Assembly (NCBI RefSeq): GCF_030651835.1
Contig: NZ_JAUSBX010000128.1
Span: 62,001 to 126,000 of the forward strand
Direction of reading: 5' to 3'
Length of the DNA stretch: 64,000 bases
Source of the DNA: Methylicorpusculum sp.
GTDB taxonomy: Bacteria > Pseudomonadota > Gammaproteobacteria > Methylococcales > Methylomonadaceae
Part shown: one piece after another, positions 28,533-39,118 of the stretch
How the letters are laid out: the number at the start of each line of letters is the position of its first letter
How positions within the stretch are numbered: position 1 is the first letter of the stretch
Notes under the pieces: model-generated
Told to the model about the DNA's origin: nothing
Database searches by the model: none
Seen by the model: the letters and a program-made list of their open reading frames with translations, nothing else
Translations under genes and position numbers: made by a program

Positions 28533-30944
28533 ATGTTAAAAAAAAATGCAATAAACGTATTGTTTCTCACAAGCATCATGTCTCTTTTTGCTTGCAGTAC
28601 TCCCGAGGAAGAAGCGAAAGACAGACAAACTAAGGGAATACAGCTATTTGACAAGGGTGACTATGATAAAGCGGAATTAGAATTAAAAAGCGCTATTCAA
28701 CAAGACAAAGAAGGTGCCGATTCATATTATTATCTGGCATTGTTAAATGAAAAAAGACGAAATTTCAAAGCAATGAAGGAAAACTTGATCCAGGCGATTA
28801 AGTTAAATCCCCAAAACGTCGAGGCTAAAATCAAGCTGGGAAAGGTGCATCTGCTCTTTGACGAGTCTGCAGAAACAATGAAGATTGTTGATGAAATTCT
28901 TGCCAATACACCTGATTCCGAAGATGCATTGTCGTTAAAAGCAGCGGCATTGGTCAGGGATAATAAGTTGGCGGATGCCATGACTGTTTTGGATAATGTT
29001 TTAGCCAAAAACTCAAAACATAATGAAGCATTGTCACTGAAAGCTGTTTTATTGATGGAAAATGAAAGCTTCGATGAAGCATTGGCCTTGCTTGAGCCTG
29101 CAATATCAGAAGATAAAAATAACTTATCGCTGCATCTTTTAAAAATTAAATTAGACTCAAGAAAAAATGACATAGATGCAGTCATTGCCGATTATCTGGA
29201 ATTGATTAATGTCTTCCCGGAGAAAGATGATCTTAAATATGCGCTGGCAAAAATTTATGTACTGGCCAAGAAAAATGACTTGGCGGAAAAATTGCTCACC
29301 GATCTGGTTGAATCAAAGCCCGGTCAAATAAAACCCAAGCTGGTTGCACTGGGCTTTTACAATGCGTTGGATAAAGCAAAGACAGACGAAAAATTGCGAC
29401 TCTACATAGAGCAGGCTAAAGGTAAGCCGGATATGCTGATGGCTTTGGCGCGCTGGACGTTGGCTGCAAATCGGATTGAGGATGCAAAATCTCAATTGAG
29501 GGCTATAGTCAGTTCCGATGATATTAATGATGAATTAAAATCGACAGCAAGTTTGATGCTGGCACAGATTGACTTTCAGCAGCGAGATTATGCTAACTCG
29601 CTTGCTAGTGTTGAATCTATCCTAAAAGGCAAACCTAATTTTGTAGAAGCAAAAATCCTGAAAGCTAAATTGCTGCTTGAAAGTGAAAAATTAGACGAGG
29701 CGTCTACTTTGCTAAATTCAGTTCTCTGGGATATGCCTAACTCTGATGAAACGATTGTATTGTTGGGGCAAATTGCGCTTCTTCAGGGGGATCGGACCAA
29801 AGGAGAGAAATATTTCAAAGATGCATTGGATATTAACCCCACCAATCTTCAGGCACTGTTTCCGGTTGTGGATAAGGCGCTCCGTGAAAAACACAATAAT
29901 TTTGCAAAAGAGGTTTTGAATAAAGCTTTAGCCAGGATGCCTGGCGAGCTTGTTTTGATTAACAAGTTGATTCAAATCCATATGATTGAAAAAGATTGGA
30001 TAGCGGCTGAAAATCTTTTGCAGCAGCTTCAAAAACAACCCAAAGCAAACCAGTTAGCACAATTCCTTCAGGCAAAGCTGTATCAGGAAAAAGGCGAATG
30101 TAGTCAGGCGGTGCCACTATTCAAAGGCATATTGGAAAAATCACCCGTTCAAACTGATACATTGACTGAATTAGCCCGTTGCTACGAATTACTCAAACAA
30201 AGGCCCAAGATGGTGTCTTTTTTGACTGAAATACTAGGCAAGTATCCTGACAATTTACCGGCAATAATACTTAAAAGTAAATTGTTATCATTGGATAAGA
30301 ATTTTGATGGTGCTGTTTCTTTACTAAAAATGTCGTTAGAAAACAGCCCCAACTCGGTTAGTTTGATAGCTGAATTAGGCAGGATTTACAATCTCAAAGG
30401 AATGGTAAATGAAGCGACAGAAATCTATCAAAAAGGGGTATCTGATAATCCTGATAACCTCCAACTCTCCATGTTGTTGGCTTCTAATTATGTGAATCAA
30501 AAAAAATATGATGAAGCTGCTAAAATCTACGAGTATGTTCTGGAAAAAAATCCAAGATTGGATGTTGCGAGAAATAATCTAGCGTCCATGTTACTGGATT
30601 ATCAATCGGGGCCTGAATCGATTGATAAAGCTTTAAAATTAGTGGATCGGTTTAAATACTCGGATCAACCTTATTTTATGGATACTTATGCATGGGCTGA
30701 GTTTAAAGCCGGACGCTTGAATCAAGCGTTAACAATCCTTGAGAAAGTGATCGTGGCGTCACCCAACACCCCAATATTCAGGTATCATTTGGCTGAAGTT
30801 TATAACGCACTTGGTAACAAAACCGGCGCAATTTCTGAATTACGGCAAGCGTTGGCTATAGCTCAAACACATGATTTTGAACAATTGGATTCTGCCCAAG
30901 CATTATTGAATAAACTTCAAAACGAAGTTAAAGCGAAACAATAG
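28533..30944 (+). CDS. prsT: XrtA/PEP-CTERM system TPR-repeat lipoprotein PrsT
   Basis: Start moved to the internal Met giving lipobox MLKKNAINVLFLTSIMSLFAC; ~800 aa of TPR units; divergent from prsKR. Confidence 0.88.
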   Translation: MLKKNAINVLFLTSIMSLFACSTPEEEAKDRQTKGIQLFDKGDYDKAELELKSAIQQDKEGADSYYYLALLNEKRRNFKAMKENLIQAIKLNPQNVEAKIKLGKVHLLFDESAETMKIVDEILANTPDSEDALSLKAAALVRDNKLADAMTVLDNVLAKNSKHNEALSLKAVLLMENESFDEALALLEPAISEDKNNLSLHLLKIKLDSRKNDIDAVIADYLELINVFPEKDDLKYALAKIYVLAKKNDLAEKLLTDLVESKPGQIKPKLVALGFYNALDKAKTDEKLRLYIEQAKGKPDMLMALARWTLAANRIEDAKSQLRAIVSSDDINDELKSTASLMLAQIDFQQRDYANSLASVESILKGKPNFVEAKILKAKLLLESEKLDEASTLLNSVLWDMPNSDETIVLLGQIALLQGDRTKGEKYFKDALDINPTNLQALFPVVDKALREKHNNFAKEVLNKALARMPGELVLINKLIQIHMIEKDWIAAENLLQQLQKQPKANQLAQFLQAKLYQEKGECSQAVPLFKGILEKSPVQTDTLTELARCYELLKQRPKMVSFLTEILGKYPDNLPAIILKSKLLSLDKNFDGAVSLLKMSLENSPNSVSLIAELGRIYNLKGMVNEATEIYQKGVSDNPDNLQLSMLLASNYVNQKKYDEAAKIYEYVLEKNPRLDVARNNLASMLLDYQSGPESIDKALKLVDRFKYSDQPYFMDTYAWAEFKAGRLNQALTILEKVIVASPNTPIFRYHLAEVYNALGNKTGAISELRQALAIAQTHDFEQLDSAQALLNKLQNEVKAKQ

Positions 30945-31023
30945 CATTATTTTAACTGCAAGCCACCTTAGTCCATTTAAGGATGAAAAAAGATTTAATC
31001 TATCAACCTGGATTTGTAAACAT

Positions 31024-31707
31024 ATGAAAAAAAGTAAGATTGCAATCGTTGTTTTTTTATTAAGCCTCTCAGGTTGTACTTATCCACCGTTAATGGATGA
31101 AGCTGAATTACCCGATGACTATACTTACCAAATAGGTCCCGGTGATAGCATTGAGATTTTTGTGTGGGGTTACCCTGAAATATCAACCACGGCCACGGTA
31201 AGACCCGATGGAAAAATTACTACCCCACTCATTGATGATGTCGAAGCTTTTGGAAGAACGCCATCACAATTAGCCAGAGAAATGGAGGTGATTCTTGGGG
31301 AATATGTTCGTGATCCTCAGGTTGCAATTATTGTCGGGGGGTTTCAGGGGGTTTATGATCAACAAGTCAGAGTATTGCAAACTGGAGCAAGCTTTGGCGG
31401 AGGAACCGGTGGCGGCTTTGGCGGAGGCATGGGCGGAGGCGGCATGGGCGGAGGCGGTGGTGGCGGCATCAGTTCCCCTCAGGCTTTCCCTTATAAAAAG
31501 GGCATGACATTGTTAGATCTGATGATCCAAATTGGTGGTTTAGGCATGTTTTCTGATGGGAATAAAGCCAGTATTATCCGGACAGTGGATGGCGAACAGA
31601 AGCATTTCAGCGTCAGGATAGATGATTTGATGAGCAGAGGTGATTTGACTGCGAACGTAAAAATTATGCCGGGTGATATTTTGATTATTCCGGAGTCATT
31701 TTTCTGA
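31024..31707 (+). CDS. XrtA-type polysaccharide biosynthesis/export (Wza/EpsE-like) lipoprotein
   Basis: Lipobox 'LLSLSGCTYPP', 'YQIGPGDSIEIFVWGYPEISTTATVRPDGKITTPLIDDVEAFGRTPSQLA' (poly-export domain) and SLBB-like region with a Gly-rich insert. Confidence 0.92.
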   Translation: MKKSKIAIVVFLLSLSGCTYPPLMDEAELPDDYTYQIGPGDSIEIFVWGYPEISTTATVRPDGKITTPLIDDVEAFGRTPSQLAREMEVILGEYVRDPQVAIIVGGFQGVYDQQVRVLQTGASFGGGTGGGFGGGMGGGGMGGGGGGGISSPQAFPYKKGMTLLDLMIQIGGLGMFSDGNKASIIRTVDGEQKHFSVRIDDLMSRGDLTANVKIMPGDILIIPESFF

Positions 31708-31852
31708 TTAACCTTTTTAATAGCTCGAATTTGATATAAATGACTTTAGGGCTAATCCTTGTTTTGGGCAAACCAAATTATCGAGTTTTTGATGGTAAGC
31801 TTGGTTGCAGGATTTATAAATTGAACGCATGAATTTAGGCTAAATACGAATT

Positions 31853-33388
31853 ATGCAAGAGCAGTTCGCAGAGATTTTATATTACATAAAGGCAACATTT
31901 AGATATAAATGGTTGGTCATAATAGCTGCATGGCTTGTTTGCCTGCCTGCGTGGTGGTTTATCTTGAAGATGCCGGACAAATATACTTCCACAGCCCGAG
32001 TCCAGGTGGATACCCGTACCATGCTAAGACCCTTGCTGTCAGGGCTTGCCATTCAGGCTGATGTTCAAGGTATGGTTTTGATCATGAAACAGCTTATGTT
32101 TTCTCAGCAAAACCTGGAAACGATTGCAAATCTTGCTGATTTAGGATTGGACTCTTCTTCCGAGTCCAACAAAAACCAGATAATTGACCGATTAAAGGCC
32201 AATATAAGGATAGACGGCGGTTCCAATGAGATTTTTTCAATCAGTTTTGATTCTGAGGATCCGGTTGAAGCAAAACATGTCGTTCAAGCTGTGCTTACCG
32301 TTTTTTCAGAACAAACTCAAAAAACCGCTTTGGATGATGCGGGCTCTGCTCAGCGATTTATTATTGACCAGATCCAGGAATACGAGCAGCGATTACGCAA
32401 TGCAGAAAAAGCCAGGGAAAGTTTTAAAAAAGCCAATATGAATTTGTTGCCGGGACAAGGAGGCGATCAAATTTCGCAAATCCAACAGCTTAACAGCACT
32501 CTTGAAGAAGCCAAATTATTCATAGAGGAACTAAACTCGCGTAAAGAAGTACTTAAAGAACAATTGATTGAGGCGCAAGAAAGCGGGGAGGATGAGTGGG
32601 ATCTGGGTCTTGAGAGCACAACGAGCAGCGAAGACGCCAGATTAACTTCATTAAAAGCGCAAAGGGATGAGTTATTACTGAAATACACGCCAAAGCACCC
32701 CAGCATCAAGGTACTCAATGAAAATATCAAGTCTATCGAAGCTGACGCCAGAAAAAGAGCGGCCGAAACCCCTGTTGCTGATAGTGTGGAACCGCTAACA
32801 AATCCATCATCCACAAATCCTTTTGCGCAATCGATTAAAGCGGCGCTTAACGATGTCGATGCTCAAATTGCTGCAATGAAGTCACGAATCTCAGCCTATG
32901 AAGCAAAAATAAAAACGTTGGATGAAGAGTTTAATCAGCGATTAAGCATTGAAACTGAAATGCAAAACCTCAACAGGGACTACGATACGATAAAAGGCAA
33001 TTACCAGTCCTTATTACAACGTAAAGAGCAGGCCAGTCTTTCTGAAAAAGCGGACAATCAGGCCACTGCGTTGCGATTTAAAGTAGCTGACCCGCCTAAT
33101 AAACCGCTCAAGCCATCTGCGCCTAACAGAGCACTGCTTTATTCGGCAGCCTTCGGTGTTGGAATTGCGTTAGGCTTAGCTGTTGCATTCTTTTCTGTGT
33201 TAATTAAACCCACTTTTATTGCCGTTAATCAGGTAAGAAATCTAACCGGATTGCCTGTGCTTGGAAGTATTTCAATCATTTCAAATGTAGACAGAAAGAA
33301 AAAATTTAGTAAAGAGTTGGTCCTCTATGGCCTATCATGCAGTTTGCTGATATCTGCTTATACAGGCATTATGTTATTTAAAACCTGA
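31853..33388 (+). CDS. XrtA system chain-length determinant (Wzc/GumC-like) protein
   Basis: Two terminal TM segments, Wzz domain and coiled coil, 'PPNKPLKPSAPNR' near the second TM. Confidence 0.9.
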   Translation: MQEQFAEILYYIKATFRYKWLVIIAAWLVCLPAWWFILKMPDKYTSTARVQVDTRTMLRPLLSGLAIQADVQGMVLIMKQLMFSQQNLETIANLADLGLDSSSESNKNQIIDRLKANIRIDGGSNEIFSISFDSEDPVEAKHVVQAVLTVFSEQTQKTALDDAGSAQRFIIDQIQEYEQRLRNAEKARESFKKANMNLLPGQGGDQISQIQQLNSTLEEAKLFIEELNSRKEVLKEQLIEAQESGEDEWDLGLESTTSSEDARLTSLKAQRDELLLKYTPKHPSIKVLNENIKSIEADARKRAAETPVADSVEPLTNPSSTNPFAQSIKAALNDVDAQIAAMKSRISAYEAKIKTLDEEFNQRLSIETEMQNLNRDYDTIKGNYQSLLQRKEQASLSEKADNQATALRFKVADPPNKPLKPSAPNRALLYSAAFGVGIALGLAVAFFSVLIKPTFIAVNQVRNLTGLPVLGSISIISNVDRKKKFSKELVLYGLSCSLLISAYTGIMLFKT

Positions 33389-33478
33389 CTGCCAACCCTG
33401 CGCAATATACGAGTAATATTTTTTAGATTGGAATGAAGTACTTAATATCATGAAATTGACATCGATTATTGGAGTCTT

Positions 33479-34375
33479 ATGAACCTGATTGAAAAAGCCT
33501 TAGAGAAAGCAACAGCTGAAAACGACTCTAACGCATCCAATGAAGAAGACACCGAGCTTGATAACCCATCGATACATGATGATGCTTCAGACGAAACTGA
33601 GATTGTTTTTTATGAATCACAAACGATGGCTCATAAAAATGATAAATCTAATTCTGAAATAGAAACCTTTAATTGGGACTATTTACGTGAAAATGGCTTC
33701 ATTGATCCCACAGTTAAGTATCTTCAGATAGCCGAAGAGTTTCGAACAATCAAAAGACCTTTGGTTATCAATGCATTAAGCGGAATGGAAAGGGGCATTG
33801 AGCGTTCCAATCTCATTTTGATAACAAGCAGTGTTCCTGGCGAAGGAAAAAGCTTTACTGCAATTAATCTTGCGATAAGTATTGCTGCAGAGAGAGATAA
33901 GCAAGTTTTATTGATTGATGCCGACGTCGCCAAGCCTTCAATATCCAGAGTTTTAGGTATAAAAAAAGGACCTGGATTGATTGAATACCTTGAAGGAAAA
34001 AATACTAAACTTTCCGATATTATTTTAAAAACTGAGATAGATGGTCTCAGAATTGTCCCTGCGGGTAAAAGTCACCAATTTTCAACCGAATTACTGGCTA
34101 GTAACAAGATGCTTAGTCTAGCTCAAGAATTAAGCGAACGGTACGCTGACCGTATCGTGATTTTTGACTCTCCTCCTTTACTCGCTGCAACTCAGGCGGA
34201 AGTATTATCTTCAATGGTGGGTCAGGTTGTTTTGGTGATTGAAGCAGAACAAACAGCACAAAATATAGTGATGGAGTCCGTAAAAAAACTGGAAGCCTGT
34301 GATGTTGTCCTCGCACTTTTAAACAAGACAAAACGCGGGTTGGATATGAATTATTATGGCTATGGGCAATACTAG
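33479..34375 (+). CDS. XrtA-associated tyrosine autokinase (BY-kinase / CpsD-like)
   Basis: 'ILITSSVPGEGKSFTAINLAISIA', 'VLLIDADVAKPSISRVLG', 'RIVIFDSPPLL'. Confidence 0.92.
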   Translation: MNLIEKALEKATAENDSNASNEEDTELDNPSIHDDASDETEIVFYESQTMAHKNDKSNSEIETFNWDYLRENGFIDPTVKYLQIAEEFRTIKRPLVINALSGMERGIERSNLILITSSVPGEGKSFTAINLAISIAAERDKQVLLIDADVAKPSISRVLGIKKGPGLIEYLEGKNTKLSDIILKTEIDGLRIVPAGKSHQFSTELLASNKMLSLAQELSERYADRIVIFDSPPLLAATQAEVLSSMVGQVVLVIEAEQTAQNIVMESVKKLEACDVVLALLNKTKRGLDMNYYGYGQY

Positions 34376-34381
34376 GAAACA

Positions 34382-35929
34382 ATGAAAAACCCGGGCAAAA
34401 ATAATCGGCGAATATTAATCGCATCCCTCGGTGTGTACTGTATTTTCTCACCCAGTCATGTCGCGTGGGCTTTGAATATAACAGCAAGGCCCAGTATGAC
34501 GGTGAATGAAATTTATTCAGATAATATTAGTCTGGCACCGTCAGGTTCCGAAAAAAGCGCTTTTGTGACTGAAGTCAGTCCTGGATTGTCAGTATTCGGT
34601 CTTGCTCCTCGCTACCGATTGAACCTCGATTATCGCCTGCAGGGCCTATACAATGCAGGCGGCACTTCAGATATCGATATTAATCATCAGCTTAATTACA
34701 ATTCCAATTATGTAGTGGCGCCCGGTCGTTTGTTTCTAGATACGCGTAGCTCAATGAGCCAACAAAATATCAACAATAATCGCCTCATAACAGACAATGT
34801 GGTGGGTTCCGAGAACACTTCTACAGTGACAACATTTGGACTCTCACCTTACTGGACACCGCACTTTAGTAATTATGCCAACGGCATAGCCCGTGTTTCG
34901 TATGATAGAGTCACCTCCGACGGGGGCGAGTTATCAGATACCGATAATATCTCACAAAATATTGGCTTAACCAGCGGCCGGTATTTTTCTAAAATCAACT
35001 GGTCGGGCAATTTCAACAATGAAATGAATCAACGCGCCGATGGTGACGATGTTAATTTCCAAAGTTCGTCAGGCCTTATTCAATATAATCTAAATCGTTT
35101 GTTCAGCGTTTTTGCCCAGGGCGGGCACAGTAACAATGATTTTGAAACGACGACTGACACAAACCAAAACGGTTTCTTTTATACCTTTGGCGGGACGTGG
35201 CAGCCTAGCCGGATTTTCTCCCTTTCAGCGGGCGGTGGAAATAATTCATTTGTTACAGTCTATGTGGCCCCGATTCAACGTCTACAATGGACCACAACTT
35301 ACAGAAATAATGACATTGGCACGAATACCGGTAGTGTCTGGCAAACCAACTTACGATATGTAACCCGCCGGTCTGTTTGGGGGGTGACCTATAACGAAGA
35401 CACGACCACAGTTCAGCAGGTTATACTTGAACAGCAACTTCAGGGCGGCTTGTTTGGCAACGATCCGAACAATTTAAACAACCCTAATAATCCTAACTTA
35501 TTTGGCAGAAACTTGGGACTTCCACTGTTTATTGATGAAGTTTTTGTAAGAAAAAGAGCCGAAATCAGTTACTCGTACAATACAGGAAAATCTGTTTTAA
35601 GTGCCCAAGCCTTTACTGAGACACGTGATTATCAAGTACAGACTACGCAAGATGAAGTCTATGGTATTTCTGGTTCCTGGTTCTGGCAATACAGTCCTAA
35701 AATGACGACCTTTCTCAGAACAAACTGGCAAAACACAGATGCAAATACGGTAGCAAACCAGCCATCATCGAGCAATCAGTTGATAGATGCCTCTATCGGA
35801 CTTAGCAGAGTCCTCGGTCGTAACATAAGCGGTAATTTAGAATATCGTTATTTTAAACAAATGTCTGATGATGCCGAAAATGAATATGATGAAAATCGCA
35901 TTACATTAGGTTTGTCGGCGTTTTTTTGA
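34382..35929 (+). CDS. TIGR03016-type PEP-CTERM system-associated outer membrane beta-barrel protein
   Basis: Signal peptide, repeated aromatic beta strands, 'ITARPSMTVNEIYSDNISLAPSGSEKSAFVTEVSPGLSV', C-terminal Phe. Confidence 0.88.
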   Translation: MKNPGKNNRRILIASLGVYCIFSPSHVAWALNITARPSMTVNEIYSDNISLAPSGSEKSAFVTEVSPGLSVFGLAPRYRLNLDYRLQGLYNAGGTSDIDINHQLNYNSNYVVAPGRLFLDTRSSMSQQNINNNRLITDNVVGSENTSTVTTFGLSPYWTPHFSNYANGIARVSYDRVTSDGGELSDTDNISQNIGLTSGRYFSKINWSGNFNNEMNQRADGDDVNFQSSSGLIQYNLNRLFSVFAQGGHSNNDFETTTDTNQNGFFYTFGGTWQPSRIFSLSAGGGNNSFVTVYVAPIQRLQWTTTYRNNDIGTNTGSVWQTNLRYVTRRSVWGVTYNEDTTTVQQVILEQQLQGGLFGNDPNNLNNPNNPNLFGRNLGLPLFIDEVFVRKRAEISYSYNTGKSVLSAQAFTETRDYQVQTTQDEVYGISGSWFWQYSPKMTTFLRTNWQNTDANTVANQPSSSNQLIDASIGLSRVLGRNISGNLEYRYFKQMSDDAENEYDENRITLGLSAFF

Positions 35930-35965
35930 ACGTTGATTTTTCTTTCCCTGCATCAGTAGGATCAC

Positions 35966-36817
35966 ATGCAATTGACAAGCCCAGTTAACGCGATGACAGT
36001 AGATGTCGAGGACTATTTCCAGGTCTCTGCATTTGAAAAATATATAAATCGCAGCGATTGGGATTCACTGCCTCAGCGTGCAAGCCAAAATACACATAGG
36101 ATATTGGATGTATTTGCCGAACATAATATCCATGCGACTTTTTTTACTCTCGGTTGGGTTGCGGAACGAAACCCTGACCTGGTTAAACGTATAGTGAATG
36201 AGGGACACGAATTGGCTTGTCATGGCTATGCCCATCAACGTGTAACAGACCAAACCCCTGCGCAATTTAGCTCCGATATTATTAAAGCAAAAACCCTGCT
36301 TGAAGATCTTGGTGGGCAAGCCGTAAATGGCTATAGAGCACCGAGTTATTCAATTGGCGCAAAAAATCTCTGGGCTCACGACATTCTGAATGAAGTCGGT
36401 TTTTTATACAGTTCCAGTGTTTATCCAGTTAAACATGATCTTTATGGTATGCCCGATGCTCCACGGCATATTTATCAACCGCTTAAAAACAGTCACTTTA
36501 AAGAAATTCCCATAACGACAGTAACAATTGGAAACAAGAATTTTCCTTGTGGAGGCGGCGGGTTCTTCAGGTTTTATCCGTATGCTTTTTCAAAATGGGC
36601 TTTCCAGGTCATTAATAATAAAGAACAGCAATCCGGTATCTTCTATTTTCACCCATGGGAAATCGATCCGGAACAACCTAGACAGAAAGGTATCAATTTA
36701 AAATCCAGATTCAGGCACTATTTGAATCTGGATAAAATGGAACATCGAATAATCAGACTTTTGACCGATTTTAAATGGGATACGATGGCCAACGTTTTTT
36801 TGCAAAAGCCTCATTAA
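35966..36817 (+). CDS. XrtA system polysaccharide deacetylase (DUF3473 type)
   Basis: 'MTVDVEDYFQVSAFE', 'HATFFTLGWVAERNPDLVKRIVNEGHELACHGYAHQRV', 'FYFHPWEIDPEQPR'. Confidence 0.94.
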   Translation: MQLTSPVNAMTVDVEDYFQVSAFEKYINRSDWDSLPQRASQNTHRILDVFAEHNIHATFFTLGWVAERNPDLVKRIVNEGHELACHGYAHQRVTDQTPAQFSSDIIKAKTLLEDLGGQAVNGYRAPSYSIGAKNLWAHDILNEVGFLYSSSVYPVKHDLYGMPDAPRHIYQPLKNSHFKEIPITTVTIGNKNFPCGGGGFFRFYPYAFSKWAFQVINNKEQQSGIFYFHPWEIDPEQPRQKGINLKSRFRHYLNLDKMEHRIIRLLTDFKWDTMANVFLQKPH

Positions 36818-36856
36818 TACCCCCGATACAATTACTTATACATTATTGCGTTGTAA

Positions 36857-37876
36857 ATGATAAAAATACTGGATGCTACTGATTACCAGAAATGGGATGA
36901 TTTTGTAAATAACCATCACGATGCTACTTTTTTTCATCTGTCAGGATGGAAGGAAGTCATCGAGCGATCATTTGGCCATAAAACCTATTATCTTTATGTT
37001 GAAATTAATGGTGCCATTACGGCTATTTTGCCTCTTGCCCATATCAAAAGTGCTTTGTTTGGAAACGCCCTCACTTCATTATCGTTTTGTGTTTATGGTG
37101 GCATTGTCGGATCAGATCAAGAATCCATGCAACTGCTGGACAAAAGAGCCTGCGAATTAGCCGAAGAACTCGGTGTGGATTATCTGGAACTTCGAAACCG
37201 GACCCGCCAGACACCTGATCGGCCCTTTAAAGATCTCTATGTCACTTTTAGAAAAACGCTGGATACCGATGTTGAAAAAAACATGCAAGCTATCCCTCGT
37301 AAACAAAGGGCAATGATAAGAAAAGGTATTGCTGCCGGTTTACAAAGCCATCTTGACTCGAATGTCGAACGCTTTTATCAGGCTTATTCAGAAAGTGTCA
37401 GAAACCTGGGTACGCCGGTTTTCTCCAAAAAATATTTTAAAATCCTTAAAGAAATATTTCAGGATCAATGCGAAATTCTTACCGTTGAAAAAGACGGCCA
37501 ATTGATCAGCAGTGTCATGAGTTTTTATTTTAAGGATGAGGTTCTGCCTTATTATGGCGGCGGCACAGATTTAGCCAGAGCCGTTCAGGGTAATGACTTT
37601 ATGTATTGGGAAGTCATGAGAAGAGCCGTTGAAAATGGCGTCAAAGTCTTTGACTATGGTCGAAGTAAAATTGGAACAGGATCTTATAGCTTTAAAAAAC
37701 ATTGGGGGTTTGAGCCTGAACCCTTATTTTATGAATTTCACCTGGTCAAAGCCGAAGCGCTTCCAGATATTAATCCGTTAAATCCGAAATACCAGTTGTT
37801 CATAGCCGCCTGGAAGAAACTTCCGCTGGCTATGAGCCAATTTGTCGGACCTTGGTTATCTAAAGATTTAGGATAA
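36857..37876 (+). CDS. FemAB family XrtA/PEP-CTERM system-associated protein
   Basis: 'ATFFHLSGWKEVIERSFGHKTYYLYVE', 'FDYGRSKIGTGSYSFKKHWGFEPEPLFYEF'. Confidence 0.93.
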   Translation: MIKILDATDYQKWDDFVNNHHDATFFHLSGWKEVIERSFGHKTYYLYVEINGAITAILPLAHIKSALFGNALTSLSFCVYGGIVGSDQESMQLLDKRACELAEELGVDYLELRNRTRQTPDRPFKDLYVTFRKTLDTDVEKNMQAIPRKQRAMIRKGIAAGLQSHLDSNVERFYQAYSESVRNLGTPVFSKKYFKILKEIFQDQCEILTVEKDGQLISSVMSFYFKDEVLPYYGGGTDLARAVQGNDFMYWEVMRRAVENGVKVFDYGRSKIGTGSYSFKKHWGFEPEPLFYEFHLVKAEALPDINPLNPKYQLFIAAWKKLPLAMSQFVGPWLSKDLG

Positions 37877-37884
37877 CCGGCTTA

Positions 37885-39072
37885 ATGGAAAAATTATTAT
37901 TTTTGGTGCATCGCTTACCTTATCCGCCAAATAAAGGCGATAAGATACGTTCTTTTCACTTTCTAAAGGCCTTATCTCAACAGTATGAGATCTACCTGGG
38001 CACCTTTGTAGATGATCCTGAAGACTGGCAATACGAGCAAACCGTTAAAAGCTATTGCCAGGAAACCTGTATTGTCAGCCTTAATCCGCGCATTTCAAAA
38101 GTTAAGAGCTTGACTGGATTATTATCCGGTGAAGCTTTAAGTCTTCCCTATTATAAAAATAAAGAAATGCAGGATTGGATCGATCAAATCCTTAAATCAG
38201 CAGCTATAAAAAAAGTCCTGATTTTTTCTTCTGTCATGGCGCAGTTTGTCTTAAATAAACAGGATCTTGAGATTATCACTGACTATGTTGATGTGGATTC
38301 CGATAAATGGCGGCAATATGCATTGAAAAAAAGATGGCCGGAGAGTTGGATTTACCGGCGAGAATCAGAAAAGTTGTTAAGCTTTGAACGTCAAGTTGTA
38401 TCCAGGTCGATATCCGGAATATTTGTTTCAGAACAAGAAGCCGCGCATTTTCAAGCTTTAGTCCCCGAATATAAAGACCGAATTAGTTTTGTCAATAATG
38501 GGGTGGATACCGATTATTTTTCGCCCTTACTGAATTACCCATCACCTTATCAAGCGAGTGAAACACCGATTGTATTTACCGGTGCCATGGATTATTGGGC
38601 GAATGTCGATGCGGTCGTTTGGTTTGCAAAAGCTGTTTTTCCAGCTATCTATTCTAAAGATCCTTCTGCCCGATTCTATATAGTAGGATCAAAACCTGCC
38701 AAAGACGTGCAGGCCTTGATCGAGCTGCCAGGCATTGTTGTTACCGGACGTGTTGAAGATGTCAGACCTTATCTGGCTTTTGCTGCACTGGTGGTCGCCC
38801 CCCTTCGTATTGCCCGGGGTATTCAAAATAAAGTATTGGAGGCTATGGCCATGGAAAAAACCGTATTAGGTACTGCGGCCGCTATCGAAGGGATTCCGGT
38901 AAATGACCAGCTTAGAGTCTTTATAGAAGATGACCCTTTGCAGACTGCGAAACTTGCCGGCCATCTTTTGACTGAAAAAGACCGGAATAAAGCCGAATCG
39001 AACCGGCAATTTGTTATTGATCATTTTAGTTGGTACAGCAGCACTGAGAAATTAATCGCTATGATTAATTAG
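37885..39072 (+). CDS. TIGR03087-type PEP-CTERM/XrtA glycosyltransferase
   Basis: 'FLVHRLPYPPNKGDKIRSFHFLKAL', 'VFTGAMDYWANVDAVVWFA', 'GIQNKVLEAMAME'. Confidence 0.93.
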   Translation: MEKLLFLVHRLPYPPNKGDKIRSFHFLKALSQQYEIYLGTFVDDPEDWQYEQTVKSYCQETCIVSLNPRISKVKSLTGLLSGEALSLPYYKNKEMQDWIDQILKSAAIKKVLIFSSVMAQFVLNKQDLEIITDYVDVDSDKWRQYALKKRWPESWIYRRESEKLLSFERQVVSRSISGIFVSEQEAAHFQALVPEYKDRISFVNNGVDTDYFSPLLNYPSPYQASETPIVFTGAMDYWANVDAVVWFAKAVFPAIYSKDPSARFYIVGSKPAKDVQALIELPGIVVTGRVEDVRPYLAFAALVVAPLRIARGIQNKVLEAMAMEKTVLGTAAAIEGIPVNDQLRVFIEDDPLQTAKLAGHLLTEKDRNKAESNRQFVIDHFSWYSSTEKLIAMIN

Positions 39073-39118
39073 CGAATCCAAAAAATTTACAGCTCATAAA
39101 TATTTACCTTAAAAAGGC

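Noticed and set aside
31295-31507. Overlapping +1 ORF 'EEPVAALAEAWAEAAWAEAVVAASV' in the export gene
   Set aside because: Frame-shifted reading of the GGC-rich glycine tract, not an independent gene.
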